Below are positions 53,042-61,460 of a stretch of 64,000 nt of DNA, piece after piece. A program made the translations under genes and the position numbers. Below the pieces are notes generated by a model. It ran no database searches. It had not been told where the DNA came from and saw only the letters and a program-made list of their open reading frames with translations. Source of the stretch: Bin80 sp026708685 (GTDB lineage: Bacteria; Bacteroidota; Rhodothermia; Rhodothermales; Bin80); contig OZ241742.1 in NCBI GenBank assembly GCA_965200955.1, positions 992,001 to 1,056,000 on the forward strand, read 5' to 3'. Positions within the stretch are counted from its first letter, which is position 1, and every line of letters begins with the position of its first letter.

Positions 53042-54484
53042 ATGGCTTTATCGTCATTTGCAGATTGTAGGAATTCCTTGTTGGAAGGAAAAACTACTTG
53101 TACAGAGATTGTGCGGCAAGCGCTGGATGTGATTGATGAGAAAAATCCATCCATCAATGCATTTACGCATGTAGATGCTGATGGGGTTTATCAATCTGCG
53201 GAATCGCTTGACCAGCGAATAGCACAGGGTGAACGCCTTCCCTTAGCTGGGCTAGTACTTGGGATCAAAGATGTACTGAGTACATCTGAATGGCCAGTAA
53301 CATGCTCATCAAAAATCTTGGAAGGTTATCGTCCACCGTTTGAAGCAACCTCTGTCGCCCGCCTTCGCAATGCGGGAGCATTAATGGTTGGTCGAACAAA
53401 CTGTGATGAATTTGCGATGGGATCAACGACAGAACATTCTGCCTACGGTGTTACTCTGAATCCCCATGACCAGAGCTTCGTTGCGGGTGGGTCTTCAGGA
53501 GGATCAGCTGCCGCAGTTGCCGCTGGCATGTGCCATGCCGCACTTGGAACCGATACAGGAGGGTCTATCCGGCAGCCTGCGGCATTTTGCGGAGTCGTAG
53601 GACTCAAGCCTACCTATGGATTGGTAAGCCGCTATGGGCTGGTTGCATTTGCATCATCGTTTGATTGTGTAGGCCCAATGGCTCAAAATCCCAGGGATGC
53701 GCGGCAAATTCTGTATTATATGGTGGGGAATGACCCCAAGGATGCCACCAGTCTAGATCATTCATCTTTGATGACTGAATCTCAAGAGGACATCCCTCTT
53801 GATGGATTACGAGTAGGACTCCTTTCGGAGTATTATGGAGATGGCATTCAAGATGAAGTCACGCACTATCTGGATCAAACTGCTGATCATCTTCAATCGC
53901 ACGGAGCTGAGTTGAAGACAATTGACATGCCACATATAGCCCATGGTATTGCAGCCTACTATATTCTTGCTACCGCAGAAGCGTCAAGTAATCTGTCAAG
54001 GTATGATGGTGTAAAATATGGAGTCCGGATTCAGGGTGATGAGCATTCACTTGAGAGTATGTATACAGCCACTCGCGGTTATGGATTTGGATTTGAAGTG
54101 AAAAGACGCATCATGCTTGGCACATACGTTCTATCCGCTGGATATTACGATGCCTACTATGGAAAGGCACAACGCGTACGTTCTCTCATACGGAACGATT
54201 TTGATGAGGCCTGGAAAAAAGTGGATGTAATGCTGACACCCGTAACCCCTACAGCTGGTGCTCGCATCGGAGAATGGGGGAATGATCCCCTTCAGATGTA
54301 TCTCAGTGATGCCTACACCGTGACCGCAAATCTAGCAGGGATTCCCGCTTTATCTGTACCTGTTGGAAAAGCGGCCAATGGGTTGCCAGTGGGGGTTCAA
54401 ATCATTGGACCTCCGCTTAGTGAGTCTAGACTTCTCTCCATTGGAGAAAAGATCATGATGTTAGCCAATACTGTATCTTCATAG
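53042..54484 (+). CDS. gatA: Glutamyl-tRNA(Gln) amidotransferase subunit A
   Basis: GatA is the amidase subunit of the GatCAB complex, releasing ammonia for Gln-tRNA or Asn-tRNA formation. The 480-residue product has the Ser-cisSer-Lys triad: Lys in LAGLVLGIKDVLS, Ser in AGGSSGGSAAAVAAG and Ser in GTDTGGSIRQPAAFCG. GLKPTYGLVSRYGLVAFA and the C-terminal NLAGIPALSVPVG also match. Length is normal. gatB and gatC are not adjacent in this window. Confidence 0.95.
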   Translation: MALSSFADCRNSLLEGKTTCTEIVRQALDVIDEKNPSINAFTHVDADGVYQSAESLDQRIAQGERLPLAGLVLGIKDVLSTSEWPVTCSSKILEGYRPPFEATSVARLRNAGALMVGRTNCDEFAMGSTTEHSAYGVTLNPHDQSFVAGGSSGGSAAAVAAGMCHAALGTDTGGSIRQPAAFCGVVGLKPTYGLVSRYGLVAFASSFDCVGPMAQNPRDARQILYYMVGNDPKDATSLDHSSLMTESQEDIPLDGLRVGLLSEYYGDGIQDEVTHYLDQTADHLQSHGAELKTIDMPHIAHGIAAYYILATAEASSNLSRYDGVKYGVRIQGDEHSLESMYTATRGYGFGFEVKRRIMLGTYVLSAGYYDAYYGKAQRVRSLIRNDFDEAWKKVDVMLTPVTPTAGARIGEWGNDPLQMYLSDAYTVTANLAGIPALSVPVGKAANGLPVGVQIIGPPLSESRLLSIGEKIMMLANTVSS

Positions 54485-54506
54485 AACAAATCATACATTT
54501 CATTTT

Positions 54507-55376
54507 ATGAGCATTTTAATTGACAAGCACACACGCCTCGTGGTTCAGGGATTTACTGGGAAAGAGGGGTCATTTCATTCGGAGCAGATGATTGACTATG
54601 GAACGAAGGTGGTGGGAGGAGTCACCCCTGGAAAAGGAGGTCAAAAACATCTTGGATGCCCAGTTTTTAATACTGTTCGACAGTCCGTTGATGCAGAGGG
54701 TGCAAATACATCGGTGATCTTTGTGCCCCCGCCATTTGCCAAAGATGCCATCATGGAGGCCACAGAGGCGGGCATCAAGTTAATCGTATGTATTACCGAA
54801 GGGATTCCTGTCAAAGACATGGTTGAGGCATCCCATTATGTTAAATCTGCTGGATCTCGTCTTGTGGGACCTAATTGCCCAGGGCTACTGACACCCATGC
54901 AGGCCAAAGTAGGAATTATGCCTGCCATGATTTTTTCCGAAGGCTCTATCGGTGTGATCTCCCGTTCTGGTACCCTGACCTACGAGGCGGTTGATCAGTT
55001 GACAAAAGAGGGACTCGGACAAAGTACAGCCATCGGTATCGGAGGAGATCCAGTCATAGGAACAAAGTTTATTGATGCTTTATACCTGTTTGAAAAAGAT
55101 CCAGATACAGAAGCGGTCGTTCTGATTGGTGAAATTGGAGGAACCGATGAAGAAGATGCAGCTGCATTTATCAAGGAGCAGGTTTCAAAGCCCGTGATTG
55201 CCTTCATTGCTGGTGCCACTGCACCTCCTGGCCGCCGTATGGGGCATGCTGGAGCCATCATTGCGGGAGGAAAAGGAACGGCAGAGGATAAATTTGCCGC
55301 ATTATCAGACGCAGGTGCTCATGTGGTTCGCGACCCAGCCCATATCGGTAAAACGACTCGTGAGATTGTTGGTTGA
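54507..55376 (+). CDS. sucD: Succinate-CoA ligase alpha subunit
   Basis: It is the citric-acid-cycle enzyme subunit binding CoA and carrying the phosphohistidine. The 289-residue product has VVQGFTGKEGSFHSEQMIDY, VIFVPPPFAKDAIMEA, LVGPNCPGLLTP, GVISRSGTLTYEAV and the active His in MGHAGAIIAGGKGTAEDK. sucC is not in the window, so the two subunits are separated. Confidence 0.96.
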   Translation: MSILIDKHTRLVVQGFTGKEGSFHSEQMIDYGTKVVGGVTPGKGGQKHLGCPVFNTVRQSVDAEGANTSVIFVPPPFAKDAIMEATEAGIKLIVCITEGIPVKDMVEASHYVKSAGSRLVGPNCPGLLTPMQAKVGIMPAMIFSEGSIGVISRSGTLTYEAVDQLTKEGLGQSTAIGIGGDPVIGTKFIDALYLFEKDPDTEAVVLIGEIGGTDEEDAAAFIKEQVSKPVIAFIAGATAPPGRRMGHAGAIIAGGKGTAEDKFAALSDAGAHVVRDPAHIGKTTREIVG

Positions 55377-55384
55377 TCTTTGTG

Positions 55385-55972
55385 ATGGACATCCACCAGG
55401 TTACCTTTGTAAAGAGTGCTGCAAGAATGGCTCAGATGCCAGAGGAAACTCTACCTGAGGTTGCCTTTATTGGGCGTTCTAACGTTGGAAAAAGTGCCCT
55501 GCTGAATATGCTCTGCCAACGAAAATCATTAGCAAGAACCAGTACAACCCCTGGAAAAACGCAGACGTTTAATTTCTATGAAGTCAATCGGAAGGTGTAC
55601 TTTGTGGATGTGCCGGGATATGGATACGCAAAAGTCAGCAAACAAATTAGAGCACAATGGAGAAGGCGTATAGCCGATTACCTGATCAATCGTGATTCAT
55701 TGGTTGCCGTGCTCCATCTCGTTGATAGCCGCCATCCTCCCTCTGAGCTGGACAAGGAAGTCATGTTACTGCTTACAGAGGTTCATGCCCAGTGTGTTCT
55801 CGTGCTTACAAAAGTAGATAAATTATCTGGCAATAAAATCACACAAAGTTTAAAGAGGGTAAAGCAGTCCCTTGAAAACTGTGGATTGGATCTACCTATT
55901 GTTGCGACTTCTTCCCATCAGCGTAAGGGAAAGAAAGAGTTGTTATTACGGATAGGGAGTACGATTCCGTAA
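55385..55972 (+). CDS. engB: Ribosome biogenesis GTPase EngB (YihA/YsxC)
   Basis: It is a small GTPase needed for large-subunit assembly. From ATG 55385 it has 195 residues; a TTG at 55373, overlapping the sucD stop, also opens the frame. G-motifs are G1 IGRSNVGKSAL, G2 ARTSTTPGKTQTFNFY, G3 DVPGYGYAKVS, G4 VLTKVDKLS and G5 ATSSHQRKGK. It lies 8 nt after sucD. Confidence 0.95.
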   Translation: MDIHQVTFVKSAARMAQMPEETLPEVAFIGRSNVGKSALLNMLCQRKSLARTSTTPGKTQTFNFYEVNRKVYFVDVPGYGYAKVSKQIRAQWRRRIADYLINRDSLVAVLHLVDSRHPPSELDKEVMLLLTEVHAQCVLVLTKVDKLSGNKITQSLKRVKQSLENCGLDLPIVATSSHQRKGKKELLLRIGSTIP

Positions 55973-56051
55973 GGGATGTACGCCCGGTGTAAGTAGAAAT
56001 GTGCCCTATATCAATCTTTTCAAATGAGTTTCTGACAGGAGTGAGCTACGG

Positions 56052-57776
56052 TTACTGGTGAATGAGAGAGATGGTCTTTGAATGACCCTCTGAGATCACC
56101 TTACAGAAATAAAGTCCTGGAGAAAGGTCTTTAGCATCAAAGACATAGTTGTAGGTACCTGAACCGTGAAACGCAGCTACGAGTGTTTCCACCTCTTGAC
56201 CAAGGACATTAAACACGGTCATTCGAATGTTTTGGGGTACATCCACTTGAATGGAAATCGTTGCATGGTTCTGGAATGGATTGGGGTAACTTGGGGTAAC
56301 ATTGAACGAAGCGTCTGAGATGGATATTTCATTTCTGAGTTCAATAGGCCCCACTGGAGTCAGATCTTTATCGGAAAAACCACTAAAGTTGACTCCATAT
56401 CGTAAAGCACGAAAAACTCCATTCTGCTGACGAATTGAACCCGGGGGACCAAATGGTGGAATTGGATCACCCTGAGATAGGGGCCCAGCCATCGTGACAG
56501 GGTTAACATATTCCCAAACGAGTTGATCTGTATTGGGCAGAATTTCAAAAATACGCCCCGTCATTCCCTCAACAATGAGTGTGTTTCCATTGGGAAGACG
56601 CTGCTGTCCAGACAGAAAATTACTGTAGAAATCACTGGGAGAGGAATAGGTCCATACTGACTCTGGGTCCTTGTAAGAACCATCAGTATCTATGGCATAC
56701 CAGATCCCATCTCCATAGCTATCTTCCATATAGGGCAGTGTAAGCTCGTGGACCGTAGAGTAGTTGCCCTCAGGCTGATCAACCCCGTTCTCAAACAGTA
56801 GCAAATTTCCAGTACCGGGCAAATCATTGGTAATCCACAAAACAGAATGGAGGAAGTGCAATGTTTGGTCACTGTCTGTACCTATTCCATAGTTCTGAGG
56901 GTTCCCCCACCGATACAATAGACGGCCACCAAGTCCAAAATTACCACCAATATTCCCACGGGCTTCCTCCGTTGTAGTACTATGGTCAATGACCCATATT
57001 TCATTTAAATAGGAGGCACTGATTGCAATGACATCAAGGGTTTGATTGTAATCCAACGCATTAAAATGAAGCCAGTCCCCTCCAGTGGATGTATTAATAT
57101 CTATGCGATCTGGATGATCAGATATTTTATCCTCATAGGTGTTTGTGCGCATGGCGGTATGATTCTGCACTAGATGATCCCACGAATCCCACTGCCAGAC
57201 AATTTCAATAGTATCGGGCAATACGGGCTTAAATTCTACAATTCGCTCACTCAATATTTCATCAAGATCATCGGACAGATTCTCCATGTTGTATCCAACC
57301 TCATCAAGGTCATCCTTATCACGGCGATCCCATACAATTCCAAGTAGGTTTCCATTCGGTAACGGGACAACATCATGATGAAGCATGTATTCATCGGTCA
57401 CAAAATCATGTTGCCATCGCAGAGATCCATCCCATTCAATAATTTCGATACGCCCAGATAGCCCCTGAACATCCGTCCACGCATTCGGAGCCGCTGATAC
57501 ACGTAAGAGCGCACCATCATCCAATAATCGATTGGTGCTACCAAACAATGAGCTGACTTTCCAACTATGTACGATTTCTCCTTGAAGGTTGACCAAATAG
57601 ACCGAAGGGTGAAAGATTGGAGAGATGATCGTATACCCTTCAGAGGCTCCTGCTTCATTAACCATGAGTCCAACGGTGCGATCTTGAGCGTGAGCAGGGA
57701 TCATTGGATTGAGTAGAATCAAACCAAAGAGGGAAGATGTAAAGAGTATGTTGTACATAGATCTATGAATGATCAT
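56052..57776 (-). CDS. Arylsulfotransferase-like beta-propeller with type IX sorting tail
   Basis: The 574-residue product has a signal peptide ending about 30 (NPMIPAHAQ), then a six-bladed propeller-like region. YLVNLQGEIVHSWKV, GRIEIIEWDGSLRWQHDF, MLHHDVVPLPNGNLLGIVWD and RLPNGNTLIVEGMTGRIFEI are typical of the arylsulfotransferase (ASST) family. The C-terminal tail (SYPNPFQNHATISI, VFNVLGQEVETL, LSPGLYFCKVI) is a type IX sorting domain. It is probably a cell-surface or secreted enzyme, or a binding protein of the same fold. The catalytic His of ASST cannot be assigned with certainty. Confidence 0.85.
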   Translation of the reverse strand: MIIHRSMYNILFTSSLFGLILLNPMIPAHAQDRTVGLMVNEAGASEGYTIISPIFHPSVYLVNLQGEIVHSWKVSSLFGSTNRLLDDGALLRVSAAPNAWTDVQGLSGRIEIIEWDGSLRWQHDFVTDEYMLHHDVVPLPNGNLLGIVWDRRDKDDLDEVGYNMENLSDDLDEILSERIVEFKPVLPDTIEIVWQWDSWDHLVQNHTAMRTNTYEDKISDHPDRIDINTSTGGDWLHFNALDYNQTLDVIAISASYLNEIWVIDHSTTTEEARGNIGGNFGLGGRLLYRWGNPQNYGIGTDSDQTLHFLHSVLWITNDLPGTGNLLLFENGVDQPEGNYSTVHELTLPYMEDSYGDGIWYAIDTDGSYKDPESVWTYSSPSDFYSNFLSGQQRLPNGNTLIVEGMTGRIFEILPNTDQLVWEYVNPVTMAGPLSQGDPIPPFGPPGSIRQQNGVFRALRYGVNFSGFSDKDLTPVGPIELRNEISISDASFNVTPSYPNPFQNHATISIQVDVPQNIRMTVFNVLGQEVETLVAAFHGSGTYNYVFDAKDLSPGLYFCKVISEGHSKTISLIHQ

Positions 57777-58023
57777 GAAGAAATAGTTTGCGATGATAGA
57801 TCATTGAGATGGCTCTCAACGAATACGATTCATATTGAATGTCTGATAAATGTTGACTCTGATTTGTATAAATCATGATAATGAATGGTATACTTCCATG
57901 AGTTCACCGTAGTTGCAGGTGATGAAAAGTCACTCTAAGTACAGAGTAAATATACGTCATAGGGCCTCAATCATGACCATTTTCCCAAGTATACTGTATG
58001 ATGATCTCCTATGTGATTCATCA
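57777..58023. other. Divergent intergenic region
   Basis: AT-rich, with no supported gene. Promoters for the arylsulfotransferase-like gene (minus) and the permease operon (plus) are expected here. Confidence 0.45.
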
Positions 58024-58134
58024 ATGAAAATTCCAACGCATTCTTTGATCATCTTCATGGTGACGACGATTGTTATAGGGCTTGTAGTACTCAGTAATAA
58101 GATTTGCATCACTATGGCAAATCATGGATCATGA
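58024..58134 (+). CDS. Possible 36-residue single-helix membrane peptide
   Basis: From ATG 58024 the frame encodes MKIPTHSLIIFMVTTIVIGL, then VVLSNKICITMANHGS: one clear membrane helix with a short basic start. It overlaps the start of the ABC permease by 11 nt, suggesting coupling. The longer 73-codon frame from 57913 is less protein-like at its start. Confidence 0.35.
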   Translation: MKIPTHSLIIFMVTTIVIGLVVLSNKICITMANHGS

Positions 58135-59554
58135 ACAACTCTCAATGATAGGATATATTCTCAAACACGAATTAAAGTCTCAATTTAGAAATGGTAGAGT
58201 TAAAATACTTCTATCTTTAATTGTATTCATTTGGATTCTGGTTTTAAGTATAGGTTACATTGACTATATGGATGCTAAAAAACAGTATGAAGATAGTGTT
58301 GCTGAGGTGAGAAGAAATTGGGAAAATCAACCTGAAAAAGATCCTCACGATGCCGCCCATGATGGGACGTATGTGATCAAACCGCATTACCCATTGACGA
58401 TACTTGATAAGGGAATTCTCCCATTCTCGGGGCAGGTTATTCATCTTCGTGCACATCAGCGCCAACTCAGTACATTCAAAGAGTCAAAGGATCGTTCAGG
58501 ACTTTTTCGTTTTGGCGAAATGACCATCAGTTTTACGTTGATCTATCTTTTTCCATTGCTCATCATTTTTCTTGGCTATAATGCGATTACATCCGAAAGA
58601 GAACATCAAACCATTCGCCTGTTAGCTGCACAAGGTGTTTCTTTTCATCATTTATGTATAGGGAAATGGTTAGCAGTTTTTGTCCAAATTCTTTTGGCCC
58701 TTGCCCCCCTCATCATTGGTGCTTTGTTCTTTGGATTTGATCTCGTTGACGGGGCTGTTACCAGTATAGAGTGGATCAGCCTTTTTGTGATGTACATTCT
58801 TTACTTTTTAACCTTTCTAAGCATTGTCATCCTTGTATCAATCACTTCAAAATCCTCTGGATCTTCTCTGATGTTTCTTTTATCCATTTGGATTTTTATG
58901 ACGCTTATAGTTCCCAAAGTTTCAACAAATGTATCAAGTATGCTTTATCCTTTTCCAAAGCTTCAGACATTTACAGAAAGGATTACAGAGGACAAAGCGA
59001 AAGGGCTGGATGGACATAATTTTTGGAATGAAGCTGCCAAGGAGTTTCAACAAAATGTTTTGAACCAATACAATGTGTCCTCTATTGAAGATCTGCCAGT
59101 TGTATACAGTGGACTTCTCCTTGCCGAGGGGGAAAAGTATGAATCAGAAATATATACCAAACATTTTAACTTACTTCAACATCAATACAATAAGCAACGA
59201 AATATATATCGTGGATTAGGATTCCTTTCTCCGATGCTTCCTACGCGTTTTTCATCCATGTCATTCACCCGTGCAGACTACGGGTTTTTGTGGCATTTTG
59301 GAGCTCAGGCAGAATTATATCGACTCAAGTTGAATACAGCATTAAACATGGATATTGCTCATCATGCAAAAGATGTGGAGTACTACATGGCCAACGATTC
59401 ACTATGGTCTTCAATGCCAACATTTGTGTATGCATGGCAGCCGAGTCAGGAAATCCTTCAAAATCATATTCCCGAATTTCTTATTCTCATCGTTTGGGCT
59501 TTTGGCAGTTTTGTTCTTATGGTAAAGTTTTCAAGAAGTATACGGATTATTTAG
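58124..59554 (+). CDS. ABC-2 type permease with DUF3526 domain (first of pair)
   Basis: The 476-residue product has one N-terminal membrane helix (about 28-46), a large extracytoplasmic loop (about 50-145) and a helix bundle including TLIYLFPLLIIFLGYNAI. SEREHQTIRLLAAQGVSFHHL is the usual cytoplasmic coupling stretch. A second extracellular region and a last helix at about 452-470 follow. The layout fits DUF3526 permeases of Bacteroidota ABC transporters. An inner ATG at 58145 (MIGYILKHELKSQF) is an equally good start. A second permease follows; no ATPase gene is seen. Confidence 0.8.
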   Translation: MDHEQLSMIGYILKHELKSQFRNGRVKILLSLIVFIWILVLSIGYIDYMDAKKQYEDSVAEVRRNWENQPEKDPHDAAHDGTYVIKPHYPLTILDKGILPFSGQVIHLRAHQRQLSTFKESKDRSGLFRFGEMTISFTLIYLFPLLIIFLGYNAITSEREHQTIRLLAAQGVSFHHLCIGKWLAVFVQILLALAPLIIGALFFGFDLVDGAVTSIEWISLFVMYILYFLTFLSIVILVSITSKSSGSSLMFLLSIWIFMTLIVPKVSTNVSSMLYPFPKLQTFTERITEDKAKGLDGHNFWNEAAKEFQQNVLNQYNVSSIEDLPVVYSGLLLAEGEKYESEIYTKHFNLLQHQYNKQRNIYRGLGFLSPMLPTRFSSMSFTRADYGFLWHFGAQAELYRLKLNTALNMDIAHHAKDVEYYMANDSLWSSMPTFVYAWQPSQEILQNHIPEFLILIVWAFGSFVLMVKFSRSIRII

Positions 59555-59711
59555 GGGTACTTGCAAGTATGCATCAAGATCAATTGGGATACACATTTCA
59601 TGTTCAGCAAAGTTTCATCTAAGATTTTCATGGTGAATACGCTCTCGAAAACATCAGATAGTGCTAGCAAGACCTCCACGATTGTATGATGCAGATGGTC
59701 CAAAATAAGCC

Positions 59712-61181
59712 TTGATCATTATGATAACTGGATTAATTCATCCTTTTCGGGTTGAATGGATTCACCTGAAAAGAGATTACACTCTTTTGAGTTTAATGGT
59801 ATTGTTGTTTGTATTGATGGGTTTTGCAATGCTTAATTCTAACCACTATCAGGCATCCAAAAAACTTGAAGTTGAAAAACAAATGGAGCTCGTCAAAAAG
59901 TATGATGATGAATTAGTCGCACAAATCGACTCTTTGAACCGTGGGCTAAATTCATATCAACAAAGCTACACCTTGCCCACCAGTGGGGTCAGATTAACAT
60001 ACAATAACCACAGAATTGCGTGGCTACCATTTGAGCCTTTTTCAATCATTGCAACGGGGCAAAGTGATATTTACAGTAATTACAAAAAAATCATACTTTA
60101 CTTTGATGAATCGTATGAAATGAGTAGTACAGAATTGGTTAGTCCCATTGAGCAACTCTTCGGTCAGCTGGATTTAGTATTTGTTTGGGTCAACCTCCTC
60201 CCTCTTATCATTATTCTTGCATCCTTTAATCTCCTTTCGCAGGAACGGGAAACGGGAAGGCTTTCATTGATCGCCTCACAACCGATCCGTTTACAGGTTT
60301 GGGTGCTGAACAAGATTATCCTCCGATTTTGTGTTCTTTCAGGCTGTCTGGTCATTTATAGTGTAGGGTTACTATTGGCATTTCAGATCCCTGTTTACCA
60401 ACATGTCATTCAAGGTATACAATTCGTATTGATTGGACTTTTGTACAGTGCATTTTGGTTTCTACTCTGCTTTTTTGTGAATCTGTTGAGATGTTCCTCC
60501 GACAGAAGCCTGATGATCCTTACAGGTTTTTGGATTCTGTTTGTTTTTTTGATTCCATCCATTGTGAATCAAATAGGAAATGACTTCAATCCAATCCCCC
60601 CCAGAATCCAGATCGTCAATCATCATCAACAAGTATATAATGAGGTTGAGAGCAACTATGAAGAAGAGCTTCAAAAATTATACACAAGTCACCCCACTTG
60701 GAGGTCGGATGACCCTGTAACCAAAGATCTATCTCATCCTACGGGATGGAATATTCATTACTTGGCGAAACAATACATGGCACAACTCAAGCATAGATCG
60801 ATCTTGGACGCATATGAGCAAGAAATTGATCGGCGAAATAGCTGGATGCAAAACGCAAGTCATTTTTCCCCATCCATGATAGTTCAAAGAAGGATGACGG
60901 ATATTGCTGGTACATCAACACAACACTATCGTAGCTTTTTAAGACAATCGAAAGAGTATGCCCAAAACTACAGAGAATATGTATTTCAAAAACTATTTAC
61001 CAATCATCAATTTACTCGTGATGAAATCATGAATCTACCAAAGTTTGAATTTGACCAGACTTACATTCAATCCTCATTGTTGCTAGACATTCTCATTTTA
61101 ATCATCTACAGCCTTGCATTATTATTAGGGTGTTTATGGATCATTCATCAAAAATTTATATCCCATGAGATGGTTCTGTAA
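59712..61181 (+). CDS. ABC-2 type permease with DUF3526 domain (second of pair)
   Basis: The 489-residue product is a paralogue of the preceding permease with the same layout. It has a first helix (YTLLSLMVLLFVLMGFAML), a loop containing a DUF3526-like segment, LVFVWVNLLPLIIILASFNL followed by LSQERETGRLSLIASQPIRL, and four or more further helices, the last near 465-485. The two subunits probably form a heterodimeric membrane part. It lies 157 bp after the first permease and 279 bp before the TonB receptor. Confidence 0.8.
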   Translation: MIIMITGLIHPFRVEWIHLKRDYTLLSLMVLLFVLMGFAMLNSNHYQASKKLEVEKQMELVKKYDDELVAQIDSLNRGLNSYQQSYTLPTSGVRLTYNNHRIAWLPFEPFSIIATGQSDIYSNYKKIILYFDESYEMSSTELVSPIEQLFGQLDLVFVWVNLLPLIIILASFNLLSQERETGRLSLIASQPIRLQVWVLNKIILRFCVLSGCLVIYSVGLLLAFQIPVYQHVIQGIQFVLIGLLYSAFWFLLCFFVNLLRCSSDRSLMILTGFWILFVFLIPSIVNQIGNDFNPIPPRIQIVNHHQQVYNEVESNYEEELQKLYTSHPTWRSDDPVTKDLSHPTGWNIHYLAKQYMAQLKHRSILDAYEQEIDRRNSWMQNASHFSPSMIVQRRMTDIAGTSTQHYRSFLRQSKEYAQNYREYVFQKLFTNHQFTRDEIMNLPKFEFDQTYIQSSLLLDILILIIYSLALLLGCLWIIHQKFISHEMVL

Positions 61182-61460
61182 TTTTCTGATGACTGTTTTG
61201 TGTTGCGTTAAAGTAGAGACAAGATTCATTGTTCTGTGGTTAATCCATGCTGGTAAATAGGAGCATTCCTGTGGATTAAGGACGCTTGAGAAAGGAAAAA
61301 GTATACACTCAAGAACAGTGATCTCCTCTCATCATCGGAGGCATTACTTGATGAGGGAACCTTCATGCGTATGATGCGGTTGTGCACATCAATTTCTGAA
61401 TGCCTCAAACGGTGTGGCTTAAAGGGGTTGTTGTATTTCTAATCATTCGTTTTTAATTTG

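Noticed and set aside
61226..61408. 60-codon minus-strand ORF between the second permease and the TonB receptor
   Set aside because: No recognisable motif and no supporting context.
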